6,476 nt of DNA. Source: JBEKJU01 sp050011095 (GTDB lineage Bacteria > Desulfobacterota > Syntrophorhabdia > Syntrophorhabdales > WCHB1-27). How positions within the stretch are numbered: the stretch's first letter is position 1; each line of letters starts with the position of its first letter. The position numbers and the translations under genes were made by a program. Positions 5,614 to 6,476 of this stretch are shown here, piece after piece. The stretch covers positions 1-6,476 of the forward strand of contig JBEKJU010000334.1 of the NCBI GenBank assembly GCA_050011095.1. The letters run 5' to 3'. The notes under the pieces were generated by a model. The model was not told where the DNA came from and searched no databases. It was given only the letters and a program-made list of their open reading frames with translations.

Positions 5614-6009
5614 ATGTTTGTACGATCAACCGGTTTAGGACGGACACTACTTCGCGGCCGGATAGCCGCGATCGAGACGACGGACATGGTTCCTTCCACC
5701 CTCGAGCCGCCGAGAGAGGGAACCGAGCCGATGCGCATGCTCATGGTCATGGAGATCCTCCACCCCGTCCACTGGACGGTAAGGGCCTTCGTGGACCCGG
5801 ACGACTTGAGGCACATGGTCTGGACCGTGCTCAAGAACCCGGCGCTTATCATGCGCGGCATAAAGTTCCTTTTTTCGAAGAGCCCGGTGTATGAGCCGAT
5901 TGGCTCGGCGGAAGCGCCGGCTATGCCGAAGGTCGAAGCCCCTTCGGCGCCGAAGGCCGGGCCGGGACCCATCCCGAAACAGGGACCCCGGCCTATCCCG
6001 AGCAGATAG
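5614..6009 (+). CDS. Unknown 131-aa protein with a proline/alanine-rich tail
   Basis: No family recognised. The ATG has AAGGAGG five bases upstream, and that site overlaps the TAA of the preceding oxidoreductase, so the two are almost certainly co-transcribed and perhaps translationally coupled. Residues 1-90 look like a folded part, with a hydrophobic-aromatic stretch (MEILHPVHWTVRAFVDP) and a basic amphipathic segment (HMVWTVLKNPALIMRGIKF) that could touch a membrane or a partner protein. From about residue 98 the sequence is Ala/Pro/Lys-rich with a repeated GPxPIP element, probably a disordered tail. Being wedged between two flavoprotein genes suggests an accessory or bridging subunit, which is inference only. 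The tail coding region holds a 16-bp perfect palindrome. Confidence 0.75.
   Translation: MFVRSTGLGRTLLRGRIAAIETTDMVPSTLEPPREGTEPMRMLMVMEILHPVHWTVRAFVDPDDLRHMVWTVLKNPALIMRGIKFLFSKSPVYEPIGSAEAPAMPKVEAPSAPKAGPGPIPKQGPRPIPSR
5941..5956. repeat. 16-bp perfect palindrome inside the 131-aa gene
   Basis: CCTTCGGCGCCGAAGG is its own reverse complement. A third arm, CCGAAGG at 5926-5932, can pair with CCTTCGG at 5941-5947 with an eight-base loop, giving two alternative hairpins in the mRNA about 60-80 bases before the next gene's ribosome binding site. It may only reflect the low-complexity Pro/Ala/Lys coding sequence. Confidence 0.5.
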
Positions 6010-6032
6010 AGAATGAGACCAAGGAGGTTGAT

Positions 6033-6476
6033 ATGCCAGACAAGAAATACGATGCAGTCATAGTCGGAGGCGGGCACCACGCAACGATCATCGCCTGTTA
6101 CCTCCAAAGGGCGGGACTCAAGACGGCCATGTTCGAGAGGTGGCACGAGATGGGAGGCGGGGCCTGCGGCGAGGAGCTGCCCGTGCCCGGTTTCATCCAG
6201 AATGTGTGCGCCCACTTCACGAGGTTCTACACGAACCCCGCGTACACCGACTTCAGCCTGAGGGACTACGGTCTCGTCTACCTATTCCCCGAGAACAACG
6301 AGGCATGGATCTATCCGGACGGCAACTATATCCTGGGCAAGACGATATTCCCGGTGGTCGACAACTTTACCGGAAGGGCGGAATTCTCCGAAGCCGCCGC
6401 CCAGTACACCATCAACGAGGTCTCGAAGATCAACAAGGACGACGGCAATACCGTCGAGGACATCATCAGGAGGTAT
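6033..6476 (+). CDS. Second FAD-dependent oxidoreductase, phytoene-desaturase-like (cut by right window edge)
   Basis: The first 148 codons of a further flavoprotein, open to the window end. The ATG is preceded by AAGGAGG (6021-6027) with a five-base gap, 23 bases after the stop of the 131-aa gene, so it belongs to the same operon. Residues 7-35 form the dinucleotide-binding unit: DAVIVGGGHHATIIACYL, then Glu35 at the end of the second strand. The third glycine of GxGxxG is replaced by Ala17 (GGGHHA). A GGGACGEELPVPGF segment follows at about residues 41-54, which resembles the conserved loop after the first beta-alpha-beta unit in phytoene desaturases. It is only distantly similar to the oxidoreductase at 3990 and is not a recent copy. 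Substrate is unknown; pairing of two different flavoproteins in one operon suggests successive reactions or a heteromer. Confidence 0.85.
   Translation, partial: MPDKKYDAVIVGGGHHATIIACYLQRAGLKTAMFERWHEMGGGACGEELPVPGFIQNVCAHFTRFYTNPAYTDFSLRDYGLVYLFPENNEAWIYPDGNYILGKTIFPVVDNFTGRAEFSEAAAQYTINEVSKINKDDGNTVEDIIRRY

Noticed and set aside
1..6476. CRISPR array, tRNA or rRNA genes
   Set aside because: No regularly spaced direct repeats, cloverleaf sequences or rRNA-like stretches were seen on either strand.

Overview
The window holds six protein-coding regions, two of them cut by the window edges. The bacterial genes have G+C-rich coding sequence, AT-rich regulatory gaps and strong AAGGAGG-type ribosome binding sites. 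No 16S, tRNA or other taxonomic marker is present. Duplicated LysR regulators, a Tm-1/UPF0261 protein and phytoene-desaturase-like flavoproteins would suit an anaerobic deltaproteobacterial (Desulfobacterota-like) organism, but that placement is only a guess.

Layout. Positions 1-104 (minus) are the first 34 codons of an FAD-dependent oxidoreductase. A 189-bp AT-rich gap with a good minus-strand sigma70 promoter separates it from a divergent LysR regulator (294-1277, plus). A 201-bp gap follows, with a probable promoter and perhaps a small or remnant reading frame. Then comes a Tm-1-like/UPF0261 protein (1479-2795, plus). It converges on a second LysR regulator (2862-3800, minus), a clear paralogue of the first. 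The second regulator is divergent from a complete FAD-dependent oxidoreductase (3990-5603, plus). That gene starts a tight operon with a 131-aa protein of unknown function (5614-6009) and a second, different FAD-dependent oxidoreductase that runs off the right edge (6033-6476+).

The central observation is symmetry. Positions 1-122 are an exact inverted copy of 3972-4093, covering the ribosome binding site and the first 34 codons of the oxidoreductase. Two paralogous but clearly diverged LysR genes therefore each face an identical oxidoreductase start. Upstream of the shared ribosome binding site the two regulatory regions are unrelated. This could be a duplicated catabolic or biosynthetic module kept identical by gene conversion, an invertible segment of about 3.85 kb, or an assembly artefact if position 1 is a contig end.

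The two LysR proteins probably each control the divergent oxidoreductase in response to a small-molecule ligand. The Tm-1-like gene sits between them and has its own likely promoter. Its upstream region shares a 16-bp motif (15 of 16 bases) with the promoter of the second LysR gene, which hints at common regulation. The substrate of the oxidoreductases cannot be told from sequence; the phytoene-desaturase fold suggests redox chemistry on a hydrophobic compound, but nothing here is a carotenoid synthesis gene.
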